NCBI RefSeq assembly: GCF_000690055.1
Contig: NZ_JJNZ01000001.1
Location: forward strand, 62,001-126,000
DNA length: 64,000 bases
Direction of reading: 5' to 3'
DNA from: Pseudoalteromonas fuliginea
GTDB taxonomy: Bacteria > Pseudomonadota > Gammaproteobacteria > Enterobacterales > Alteromonadaceae
Shown: positions 1-7,984 of the stretch, piece after piece
How positions within the stretch are numbered: position 1 is the stretch's first letter
How the letters are laid out: the number at the start of each line of letters is the position of its first letter
Notes under the pieces: generated by a model
What the model was told of the DNA's origin: nothing
What the model saw: only the letters and a program-made list of their open reading frames with translations
Database searches by the model: none
Position numbers and translations under genes: made by a program

Positions 1-36
1 TGGGCAGCCTTCACGGCCAAAAATTACTGTTAGCAT
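1..36 (-). CDS. grxA: Glutaredoxin 1, N-terminal fragment cut by window edge
   Basis: Only the first 12 codons are inside the window. They read MLTVIFGREGCP, which is the start of the GrxA-type glutaredoxin fold: first beta strand followed by the beginning of the CPYC active site. A good ribosome binding site (AAGGAG on the minus strand, bases 43-48) precedes the ATG. GrxA reduces disulfides using glutathione, for example in ribonucleotide reductase. The 264 bases between this start and the next gene at 301 are AT-rich and hold the two divergent promoters; I see no other feature there. The identification rests on a short but characteristic stretch. Confidence 0.75.
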   Translation of the reverse strand, partial: MLTVIFGREGCP

Positions 37-300
37 AATGCTCTCCTTTATTTGATTGATATCAGTTTAAATGATTAAAAAATATTTTAAAGCGCAAAAA
101 ATCGATTGGACTGTTCGAATAAAGCATAAATATAGGAAGTTACCCCAATATGCTTCGCATTATGATTTTTAAAATGCGAATACGGCTAAAGTGTTTTTAA
201 TATTAATTTTTAAGTTATTGAATATATTCAATAAAGAATGTTTATAAATGTGGCATGTAACTTGATTTAAGCTGAGTATACAAAGTTACATAAGGTATAT

Positions 301-1335
301 ATGAATACTCAAAGCCATATTTTAAAAATTATCCAAGGGGTAATAGGTAAATACTGCGAAACACAAGAGCGGTATATGTCAATTACTTTAATCAATGAGT
401 TGCAATGCAGTTACGTATGTTTACATGCGCCTTATGAACACGTTTTAGCGCAATGCGAAAAATTTATTATTCCTGCTTTGAAGTCAGTAAATGATAATTT
501 TGTGCTAAAAGTTAGAGCGAATACCTTAGGAGTTAATGTTTGCTATTGGATAGATGATGCTAACCAAGAAAATACATTTGATGTGCATGGTCTGTTAGTT
601 ACCAAACAACCTATTGATTTAGCACTTAAGCTTAATCAAAATGTTGGTGTTTTAACTGATTGCGAAACATTATTTAAAAGCTGTTCAATAATGTCAGCGC
701 ACACTCATGAGCTGTATGCTTTTAATTTTAGATTATACGAAAATACTTGTAATGAATTTCTACAACTCGAGGACTTACGACACTTAAATAGTCATTCTTT
801 AATGCGAAAGCTGGATACTAACTTTTTAAAAAACAGTATAAAACTTTATGCTATTGGTAAAGTTGATGAACTAAATAAAGACATAGAATTATCAGACAAT
901 GTGCTTGGATGGCCCTTTTTTGATACAGACTTGGTCGCTATTCGAACTTCATTGTTTGCCCAAAAACGCTTGTCTGTATTAGTTGCTGACGATAGCTTAC
1001 CAAGTCAAGTAGCGACTAAAGTGATGCTTGAAATGCTCGGTTGTTCGGTAACATGTGCAGATAACGGTGCTAGTGCATTAACGCTAGCTTTAAATAATCA
1101 ATTTGATTTACTGCTTTTAGATGAATTTATGCCAGAAATATTTGGCAGTGATGTAGCGCAGCAGTTAGTAAGCAAAAGTACTTTAAATACTGATACACCA
1201 AAAGCTATCTTGTCGGGTCTCACAGATGATGTTCAAATAGCAAAATTATTTAAAAAAGGCATTACGCATTATTTACAAAAACCAGTCACAAAAGCGGATC
1301 TGGAAAAATTTATTAAGCCTTGGCAGCTTAATTAA
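301..1335 (+). CDS. Response-regulator protein with C-terminal receiver domain
   Basis: The protein has 344 residues. The last ~120 (about 222-340) form a CheY-like receiver domain: acidic pair in VLVADD, the phospho-acceptor Asp in LLLLDEFMP, the Thr/Ser position in AILSGL, and the conserved Lys in YLQKPVT. The first ~220 residues do not match a domain I recognise; part of it (VLKVRANTLGVNVCYWIDD) could be a degenerate sensing or partner-binding module. There is no DNA-binding output domain after the receiver, so it probably acts through protein contacts, for example downstream of a hybrid kinase encoded elsewhere. It is a single-gene unit with ATG preceded by ATAAGGTATAT. Confidence 0.7.
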   Translation: MNTQSHILKIIQGVIGKYCETQERYMSITLINELQCSYVCLHAPYEHVLAQCEKFIIPALKSVNDNFVLKVRANTLGVNVCYWIDDANQENTFDVHGLLVTKQPIDLALKLNQNVGVLTDCETLFKSCSIMSAHTHELYAFNFRLYENTCNEFLQLEDLRHLNSHSLMRKLDTNFLKNSIKLYAIGKVDELNKDIELSDNVLGWPFFDTDLVAIRTSLFAQKRLSVLVADDSLPSQVATKVMLEMLGCSVTCADNGASALTLALNNQFDLLLLDEFMPEIFGSDVAQQLVSKSTLNTDTPKAILSGLTDDVQIAKLFKKGITHYLQKPVTKADLEKFIKPWQLN

Positions 1336-1431
1336 ATTAGCCAGCTAATAAGTGAGTTTTTACAAATGAGTGCAATAAAACTACATAACCTGAACTCTGG
1401 TTAAAAGATTTACTAACATATTGAAAATATA

Positions 1432-2667
1432 CTAGCTTAGCTTAGTTAACCATGGCTGCCAAAGCGGGAGTGAGAGCTGAGTTAGTGTGTTTTCGATATG
1501 AGTTAATTTTTCAGATGCCTTGTGCATCTCACCTTGCTCTATATTTATTAAATAAAGTTGATATATAGCAAAGGTGTTAGGGACTGTAGCGGTGTTACAA
1601 ATTTTGTTTAGTGCGTTTAAAGAAACCGCGAATTTTGAACTGTTCCCAGTTTTTCGGTAAATAAATAATGAGATACACAACAAGCTCGGTAGTGCAATAT
1701 CTTCGTCACTTACTAAGGCAATACTCTGGGCTATAAGTTGCTCTGCAAGTACATAGTTTGCGTTTGTGCAATGAATAGCGGCTAAGTATCCTTTTGATAC
1801 CGCAACACAGCGATTATACCCAGATAGATTGGCTACGTTTAGTGATTCAGCGCAAAGTGTATACGCTAATTCAATATCGCCTTGTAACAAATAACACGCG
1901 CCGAGCAGCTGTAAAGCGGTACTCTTAAATAGATTCTTTTCTATTGAATCGGTTGTTATATCACATTCGTTTAAGCATAAATTAGCTGATTGGATTGCAG
2001 CGTTTATATCACCAGAATATAAATAGAAAAGTGCATTTGTGCTGTAATAGTGAGCCTTTTCTTGGTTCGCGTGTTGTAATGTGGCATTACATATTACTAA
2101 ATAATGGTGTGATCTTTTAAACTCACAAGAGAATAGTAAAGTAATTGCAGTGCCTAAATTAGCAGAAAACACTAACGGAAGATCATTCACTTTAATTGCT
2201 TTATTAAGGCCTTTATCAAAATATTGTAGTGCTTTTTCATATTGACGATGAATAAGCGCGGCATAACCAAGTTTAATATAGAAGTTGGCCACAATAGCGC
2301 TTGGTAATGCGGAGTGAAATGTTGATTTAATTAAAGAAATAGCGAGCTTAATTTTACTGCTCATCATTAGTTCATACAAAAGCCCATCGTTATGCAATTC
2401 ATTTACTAAAATATCTCGGTTCTCTTCACTCGGGTAAATATCCACTTCTGAACGGGCAATCAAGCTTCCTTTTTCACAATTTAAAGCACTCGCAAGCTTA
2501 TTTAAATTACTCAGACGTATTCTTGTAACTGAGCCATTAAGCCATCGGGTAAGGGTTTTTTCGCTTACACCTATTTGATTGGCAAGCCATAAATGTTTTA
2601 TCGATTGCTCTATTATATATTGCTGTAATTGCCCTCGATTTAGAAGGGCAGTTTTTGAATTGTTCAA
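1432..2667 (-). CDS. HTH (XRE/Cro-like) regulator with TPR-like repeats
   Basis: The 411-residue protein starts with a lambda-repressor-type helix-turn-helix (about residues 12-65, core LANQIGVSEKTLTRWLNG), followed by an all-helical region with tetratricopeptide-like repeats (for example YIKLGYAALIHRQYEKALQYFDKGL, and AYTLCAESLNVANLSG). This architecture resembles Rgg/PlcR-type and MalT-like TPR regulators in which the repeats bind a peptide or protein ligand. It is divergent from the small outer-membrane protein at 2867, separated by about 200 bases, so it may control that gene; this is inferred only from position. Target and ligand are unknown. Confidence 0.65.
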   Translation of the reverse strand: MNNSKTALLNRGQLQQYIIEQSIKHLWLANQIGVSEKTLTRWLNGSVTRIRLSNLNKLASALNCEKGSLIARSEVDIYPSEENRDILVNELHNDGLLYELMMSSKIKLAISLIKSTFHSALPSAIVANFYIKLGYAALIHRQYEKALQYFDKGLNKAIKVNDLPLVFSANLGTAITLLFSCEFKRSHHYLVICNATLQHANQEKAHYYSTNALFYLYSGDINAAIQSANLCLNECDITTDSIEKNLFKSTALQLLGACYLLQGDIELAYTLCAESLNVANLSGYNRCVAVSKGYLAAIHCTNANYVLAEQLIAQSIALVSDEDIALPSLLCISLFIYRKTGNSSKFAVSLNALNKICNTATVPNTFAIYQLYLINIEQGEMHKASEKLTHIENTLTQLSLPLWQPWLTKLS

Positions 2668-2866
2668 TTTTCACTCTTGTAAGTCGGTATTAAATATTTT
2701 ACGGCTTAGGAGGGATTTCAATTTTGACAAAAGGTTTCCTAACGCAATACATAAAATGTCCGGTTATGTCCGTGGATTAATTTGGGTACGCTTAATATCA
2801 TATATTGAACACACCCTTGGAGCAACAAAGTGTCGTTTTAAGGTCAACTCAATATTGGATAATAAA

Positions 2867-3427
2867 ATGAAAAAAATAATCACACTTAGTGCATTTACAT
2901 TGTTAATGAGTAGTTTTACTACACATGCCAATGAGGCTCAAGTAAGAATGGGCGTTGAGCTTGGTACAGGAAAAATAAAAGTAGATAAAGATTTTGCAAT
3001 TTTAAAAGAAGATTTTGACACCGACGGGTTTTCGCTTGGTTATATACTCGGTTATAAGTTTGAAAACAATGTAGTCACAGAGGCTAATTTAGCCTATACA
3101 TCAAGTGATGTATTATTTGGTACTTTTGATAGTTACGAAACGTATGAATTTAAGGCAATGATAGGGTATTCATTTGATTTAGCAACACACTTTAGGGTTG
3201 TGCCAATGGTTGGGTTATCGCGCTGGGAATTAGACACTAAACAAGGGTTTTTTTTAAACCCAGGTCCTGAGGCAAAAGAGGAATTTTCAGGAACTGATTT
3301 TACTTATAAAGTAAGATTTGAAGTACCGCTGGGTGATCTGGTTTTACTTTCACTTTCGTATGCGAGTACTGAAGTTGAGTTCGGCCGCAATGAAACAACT
3401 CAATTGGGTGTATTATTTGAGTTTTAA
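2867..3427 (+). CDS. Small outer-membrane beta-barrel protein (OmpA/OprF-like porin fold)
   Basis: I place the start at the ATG giving MKKIITLSAFTLLMSS, a typical Sec signal peptide cleaved near THA-NEA; the open frame extends about 290 bases upstream but that part overlaps the divergent regulator gene and encodes no plausible leader. The mature ~165 residues alternate polar and hydrophobic positions in short strands (GFSLGYILGYKFENNVVTEANLAYTSSD is typical) and end in FEF, a C-terminal aromatic as used by the BAM complex. This fits an eight-stranded outer-membrane barrel of unknown function. It faces the HTH/TPR regulator. Confidence 0.7.
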   Translation: MKKIITLSAFTLLMSSFTTHANEAQVRMGVELGTGKIKVDKDFAILKEDFDTDGFSLGYILGYKFENNVVTEANLAYTSSDVLFGTFDSYETYEFKAMIGYSFDLATHFRVVPMVGLSRWELDTKQGFFLNPGPEAKEEFSGTDFTYKVRFEVPLGDLVLLSLSYASTEVEFGRNETTQLGVLFEF

Positions 3428-3481
3428 AGCTCGTAGCTAAATGGCGAGTAGCCTCGCCATTACTGACTATGTAATATCAAT

Positions 3482-4908
3482 CTACATAGATTCGAGCGTT
3501 TTACCGCGTGTTTCTTTTATGTATTTAACAACAAAAAATATACTTATAAGTGCCGATAACGCATAAAAGCCATAAGCGCCAGCAAGGCCAATATTGGCCA
3601 GCATAATAGGGAAGGTCATGGTAATGGCAAAGTTAGCAATCCACTGCGCACTAGCCGCAACAGCAAGCGCTGCCCCACGAATACGGTTATTAAACATTTC
3701 GCCTAATAATACCCACACAATTGGGCCCCAACTTAAGCCAAAAAATACCACAAATAAGTTAGCCATAATAAGCGCAAACGTACCCATGTTATCGCTAAGT
3801 GCAAGTTTGCCTGCTTCATCAAGGCCTGCACTGCCAAATATATAAGTAAGCGCGCTTAAGCTGATAAACATACCAATACTGCCTACTAATAGCAGTGGTT
3901 TACGGCCAATCTTGTCAACTAGGGCAATGGCAATAAAGGTTGATACAATATTAGTAGTGCCTGCGAGTACATTTATAAATAACGATTGCGACTCGTCAAA
4001 CCCAGCGGCTTGCCAAAGCTCAGAGCCGTAATAAAATACCACGTTAATACCCACAAATTGCTGAAATACACTCAGCGCAACACCCACCCAAACAATTGGG
4101 TGTACTTTTTTACTGTTATCAATAAATAAATCGCGAATGCTTGGCTTTGTATCGCTATGCAAAGAGCCTTTAACATCGCTTATTTGCGCGCATCAAGGTT
4201 GTCGTTCGAAATTTTACTAAATACCGCTTTTGCATCATCCACTTTACCTTGCGCCACTAAATAACGAGGCGACTCCGGAATAAACAAAACACCCACTAAA
4301 AATAACACAGCAGGCACAAGCTCAGCCCAAAACATCCAGCGCCAAGCGGCTATATCAAGCATTAAAATATTTTGCGCACTACCTGCTGCATCAGCTATTA
4401 AATAGTTACTTAAAAACGCAGCAAACAAACCCAGTACAATAGCGAGTTGTTGTAGTGTAGCTAAACGACCACGTAGTGCTGGTGGCGCAACTTCTGCAAT
4501 GTAAGCTGGCGCTAATACCGATGCCGCACCAATACCTAAACCACCAAATAAACGGTAAAAAATAAACTCCGCAGAGCTTTCGCTAATGCCCGACCCAAAT
4601 GCACTAATGGCAAAAATAATCGCGGTGATGATCATAATTGCACGGCGACCAAACTTATCAGCCAGCGGCCCCGCAGCAAGTGCACCTAAGGCGCACCCTA
4701 ATAACACAGACGCTACATTAAAGCCCGTAGCCACACTGCTTGAATTAAATGCATTACCTAGCGCCGACACCGTGCCGTTAATAACGCCCGAGTCAAAACC
4801 AAACAAAAAGCCACCAATAGCAGCCACAGCCGATATAAATATTACGTAAAAAAGAGAGGTGTTTTCAGCTGTGTTGGCTGAGTGGGAAGGCGGTGTGTGC
4901 GTTGTCAT
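3482..4908 (-). pseudogene. MFS sugar transporter (sugar porter family), broken by a one-base frameshift
   Basis: Two adjoining minus-strand frames make up one transporter. The N-terminal half (4908-4180, 242 residues) carries FLFGFDSGVINGT, the GPLADKFGRR loop and PESPRYLVAQGK at the end of helix 6, all hallmarks of the sugar porter family (XylE, GalP, GLUT). The C-terminal half (4162 back to 3482) has FQQFVGINVVFYYG (sugar-binding helix 7), DKIGRKPLLL and a PETRGKTLE-like end (KETRGKTLE). Just after LDARK a stop occurs at 4182-4180. Adding one A in the short A-run at 4183-4185 restores a continuous frame reading LDARKISDVKGSLHSDTKP. So the gene is either a recent pseudogene or intact with a sequencing error. 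The likely substrate is a hexose or pentose taken up with protons or sodium. Confidence 0.8.
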
Positions 4909-5334
4909 TATATGCCCTGAAAGTTAAATTAAATATAAAAGAGCATAATATCGTAAAGCGTTATGGTTGAATACATTTGTGCAGGTATAAAGGGTTTGGC
5001 GAGTATAAATTGAGCCGTTTTAAAGGTTTTAATTTAAAGGTATTAGCTTAAAGGCGTTAGATTCAATACTTTGAAATTAAGTAGCGCCTTTTAAATAACA
5101 CATGCTGAATTTCAATAAACAATAAGTTTGTATGGGAAGTGTCTGTTTTTTCTAATATTACAGTTCTCTACCATTTTGGTATGTTTTGGCGATTGCATAA
5201 ACTGATTGGAAGTTAGGTAATTGTTTACAAGTGATTATTTGGTGGTTAAGGTAAATGCATTGAATATAGGGACATTTGTCGGTTTATAAAGCTACAAATG
5301 TCGTAGATGAGTTTTTAGCTTTCAGGGAATAATT
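4909..5334. other. 426-base intergenic region
   Basis: The region holds the upstream sequence of the sugar transporter on the minus strand and of the membrane coiled-coil gene on the plus strand. Apart from the inverted repeat at 5271-5302, listed separately, I see no gene, RNA or terminator. It is AT-rich and marks the left edge of the accessory pair. Confidence 0.5.
5271..5302. promoter_or_regulatory. Inverted repeat upstream of the membrane coiled-coil gene, possible operator
   Basis: GACATTTGT and ACAAATGTC form a perfect 9-base inverted repeat separated by 14 bases, ending 32 bases before the ATG at 5335. There is no T-run after it, so it is unlikely to be a terminator. Its placement between a likely promoter and the start suggests an operator for a dimeric regulator, or a 5' UTR hairpin. 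The regulator is unknown. Confidence 0.4.
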
Positions 5335-6084
5335 ATGACCTCAGAAACTGTGGAGGCAAGTTTGACAGGAATTGAATTAGTAGCATTCATTGCATCGATT
5401 GCATCTTTAATACTTGCAGTTGGAGCGATTTGGTTATCGATTGTGTTTTTTCGGATGTCAAATGAAGCTTCTAAAGCAACAACAGAAGCCGCGAAAGGTA
5501 TAGATGCAAGTGTTCAGCGACTTGAGAAGCTTTTTGATAAATTGTACTCAGATACTTTCTCGATGATGAAAGAAACAGTGTCTGATATGCGAAAGCACAT
5601 ATGGAACGTTGATGATGAATCAGTTTCTAGCGAAGAGGAAAGAAATAAAATACTTGAAGAGGCAGATAGAAAAGCTGATGAGAAGGTCTCAGAGATAAAA
5701 TCAGCTTTGGATAAACAGCTTAATGAAATTTTAAACAGACAAAAAATTGCAGATGGGAAAGTTTCTGGCATAGGAAAGGAGCTGGAGAATTTGTTAGAAA
5801 ACGCTATTCAAACGTCGCGCATGGTAGAATCTGAAGCTAGGGAAGAAACTATAAGAAATCATATCTTATCTGAAATTCGCAAAACTCGTCGAATGGGTAA
5901 GGTAGCTATAGCTAGAGAGTTGGTGGATAAGTTAGGTGACTTCTTGCCTTCGCATAGAGTTATCAGAGAGGTTGAGCGAATGAAAGAAGAGGGGATTCTT
6001 CATTTTGACGGTGAGGATCTCACTCCAATATCTAAAATTAGGCTTGCACGAATTAGCGAGAGAACTACAGATGTTGAAGGTTAA
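5335..6084 (+). CDS. Membrane-anchored coiled-coil protein with possible winged-helix C-terminus
   Basis: The 249 residues comprise a short N-terminus, one clear transmembrane helix (about 16-41, LVAFIASIASLILAVGAIWLSIVFF), a long charged heptad-rich region (about 45-165, with many E, K and R and AxxK patterns) and a C-terminal globular part (about 170-245). The last part, with KVAIARELVDKLGD...HRVIREVERMKEEG followed by a short strand pair, looks like a winged helix. I do not recognise the family. The gene lies 94 bases upstream of a zinc peptidase gene in the same direction and both differ from the surrounding housekeeping genes, so they are probably an accessory two-gene unit. It could be the sensor or partner of the peptidase; that is inference. 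Confidence 0.6.
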   Translation: MTSETVEASLTGIELVAFIASIASLILAVGAIWLSIVFFRMSNEASKATTEAAKGIDASVQRLEKLFDKLYSDTFSMMKETVSDMRKHIWNVDDESVSSEEERNKILEEADRKADEKVSEIKSALDKQLNEILNRQKIADGKVSGIGKELENLLENAIQTSRMVESEAREETIRNHILSEIRKTRRMGKVAIARELVDKLGDFLPSHRVIREVERMKEEGILHFDGEDLTPISKIRLARISERTTDVEG

Positions 6085-6178
6085 CAACTCAAAGCTACGC
6101 CCGTGTTTGAAACGTTAGTTGCTATAATGCAGCGGCACTCAAAGTAGATTATCTTACCAAATTCTAAGGAAATAACTA

Positions 6179-7228
6179 TTGAAAGACATCGATATTATAG
6201 ATTTAGCATGTGATGTTTTTTCTACTATTACTACTGATTTAAATTCAGAATTATATGAGGAACTAAATGGCAAATTGTCGATTCGTTGGGGTGAAAAAAG
6301 GTGCTTTTATGCATATGCCGCTACAAATTCTGATGTAAGCGATGCACCAAAGCACTTTATTGGCCTAACTTACGAGACTGCAATTTTACTTTATCGAGAT
6401 ATAGAAGATTACCACCTATATATTGATTTTGGCGCAGACAACCAAAAACTTAATGTTATTTTCAAAGATTTTGAATATCCAAAAACTCTATCTACTGAAT
6501 CAGGTCAAGAGCATTGCTGTAAAAACATGTTTATAAGCGGCATCACGTGGATATTATTCCATGAGCTAGGGCACTTACTTCAAGAGCACGGGCATATTCG
6601 ATCTTTATATAATTGTAATGAAGGCAATAAGATTGTTGATTGCGCTGCGAATTATAGTGAAACTAATACAAAGCTATCCGGGAAGGCTTCAGCCGTTTCG
6701 CATGTTACGGAAATGGCTGCTGATTATTACGCTATGGTTTCTTGTCTCAGGGCTTTGCTTCGTCACTTTGGAGGAGACGAACTTAAATCTGAGATTAGGT
6801 ATTTTTCTTCTGCTCTTGCACTTGTACTTTATAGGTTTCATGGGGTTAATTCATATATTCCAATGGAAGTTCCTGAAGGCTCGCATCCGCCACCGTTAAT
6901 TAGGCTTGAGCAAACTACACCATTGATCTTCGAGCTATATTCTAAATTAACAACAATAGATCGGCTCTACCTCATTAATATAACTTCATGGTCATCTTAT
7001 ACTGTAGGTCTTTTTTGGCTTAGAAAAAATAGTCAAATGAATCCTCAATTACCAAGTGATTTCTTTCTTGCGGGGAGTCTTCAAAGGCCTGGAATGGTTA
7101 GATATCATAAAGTTATGATTGATACGTGGGATGAAATTAAGCCTATCATAGATAGTGTGAAGCGTATTGATGATTATTTTTCTGAATTACAGTTCAGTGA
7201 TGAGTACAGGAAAAAGCTTACAAGTTAA
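6179..7228 (+). CDS. Zinc metallopeptidase, Lit (peptidase U49)/M48-like
   Basis: The 349-residue protein starts at TTG (GGAAATAACTATTG context, with AAGGA 9 bases upstream). It contains the zinc motif HELGH at residues 128-132 preceded by the hydrophobic helix SGITWILF, and a second motif EMAAD at 178-182 that provides the third ligand Glu. A later HPPPLIRL resembles the His-Pro...Arg element of M48 peptidases. The arrangement (WILxHE..H, then ExxAD about 45 residues on) closely resembles the phage-exclusion protease Lit of E. coli, which cleaves EF-Tu. There is no transmembrane segment or signal peptide, so it is probably cytoplasmic. Its upstream neighbour is a membrane coiled-coil protein. 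A role in abortive infection is possible but unproven; it could also be a stress or toxin-antitoxin peptidase. Confidence 0.6.
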   Translation: MKDIDIIDLACDVFSTITTDLNSELYEELNGKLSIRWGEKRCFYAYAATNSDVSDAPKHFIGLTYETAILLYRDIEDYHLYIDFGADNQKLNVIFKDFEYPKTLSTESGQEHCCKNMFISGITWILFHELGHLLQEHGHIRSLYNCNEGNKIVDCAANYSETNTKLSGKASAVSHVTEMAADYYAMVSCLRALLRHFGGDELKSEIRYFSSALALVLYRFHGVNSYIPMEVPEGSHPPPLIRLEQTTPLIFELYSKLTTIDRLYLINITSWSSYTVGLFWLRKNSQMNPQLPSDFFLAGSLQRPGMVRYHKVMIDTWDEIKPIIDSVKRIDDYFSELQFSDEYRKKLTS

Positions 7229-7352
7229 AATCAATATAGCTGTGATTAAGTGATAACTAGCAAATGGTTAAACCCATCAGCTGCTAATCCATAACTAGCA
7301 TTAAAGTATTTTTAGCACTATCCATAGTGCTAAATCACCCCCAGTTCCTGCC

Positions 7353-7856
7353 TTACACCTCAAAGCTCTCAAAGCTCTCAAAGTACTCTTTTTGCAATTC
7401 TATAGTGAGCGCTTTAGGGCGAATGCCTTGTACTAGGCTGTATACTTCTTCTTTTGTGTAACCTGCCGAATTTAAAATAAGCGCAGCGACCAACCCTGTG
7501 CGGCCTGTACCGCCTTTACAATGTATGGCAATGGTTTGTTTGTGTTGTATGGCCTGTAATATGTCGGTTTTGTGGGTGTTCCAGCTTGATGTAAAAGGCT
7601 GTTTGGGTGCTTCGTCGTCATTTATAGGTAAATGAAACCACGTTATATCGTGCTTATTGCACTCACTATTAATTGTTTGTACGTTGTTTTTTTCAAGTTC
7701 TTTTTGCGGCATAAGTGAAAGCAGCATGTGAGTGCCAGCCGCCTTTAATGTAGCGATTGAATCCGCTAGGTTTTGCGTTTTTGTGCCAGGGCAAGGCGTA
7801 AAAATAATATTTGCGCCGTTATTGAGTGATAAAACATCGTACGGATGCGCGCTCAT
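7353..7856 (-). CDS. Dual-specificity/tyrosine protein phosphatase (CDKN3-like)
   Basis: The 167-residue protein contains the Cys-based phosphatase signature HCKGGTGRTG (catalytic Cys113, Arg119 of the CX5R loop) and an upstream acidic loop (NDDEAP, about 80-84) that can supply the general acid. The size and the HLPINDDEAP...IHCKGGTGRTG order match the CDKN3-like family of compact bacterial dual-specificity phosphatases. Substrate is unknown. The last codons encode a microrepeat (SFESFE) written by a 9-base tandem duplication at about 7363-7384, so the extreme C-terminus is probably not critical. The start is supported by AAAGGACTTACC just upstream. Confidence 0.8.
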   Translation of the reverse strand: MSAHPYDVLSLNNGANIIFTPCPGTKTQNLADSIATLKAAGTHMLLSLMPQKELEKNNVQTINSECNKHDITWFHLPINDDEAPKQPFTSSWNTHKTDILQAIQHKQTIAIHCKGGTGRTGLVAALILNSAGYTKEEVYSLVQGIRPKALTIELQKEYFESFESFEV

Positions 7857-7984
7857 GGTAAGTCCTTTATTTTTAATGAATTTGCTTTTATACGCTCACT
7901 ATAGCGTGTTTTAGTTATAAGTTTAAGATTGAATAATAAGCATAAATGCTAGATACTGTTTTTATATACAGTCATGGCGATATT

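Noticed and set aside
2579..2866. N-terminal extension of the small outer-membrane protein
   Set aside because: It overlaps the divergent regulator and the promoter region; the signal peptide begins at 2867.
6618..6899. Plus-strand open frame of 93 codons inside the peptidase gene
   Set aside because: It lies in another frame of a gene with clear zinc motifs; no family signature or ribosome binding site.
7311..7334. Hairpin TAGCACTATCCATAGTGCTA as a terminator after the phosphatase
   Set aside because: It has no T-run on either strand, so it may be chance or a non-canonical terminator.
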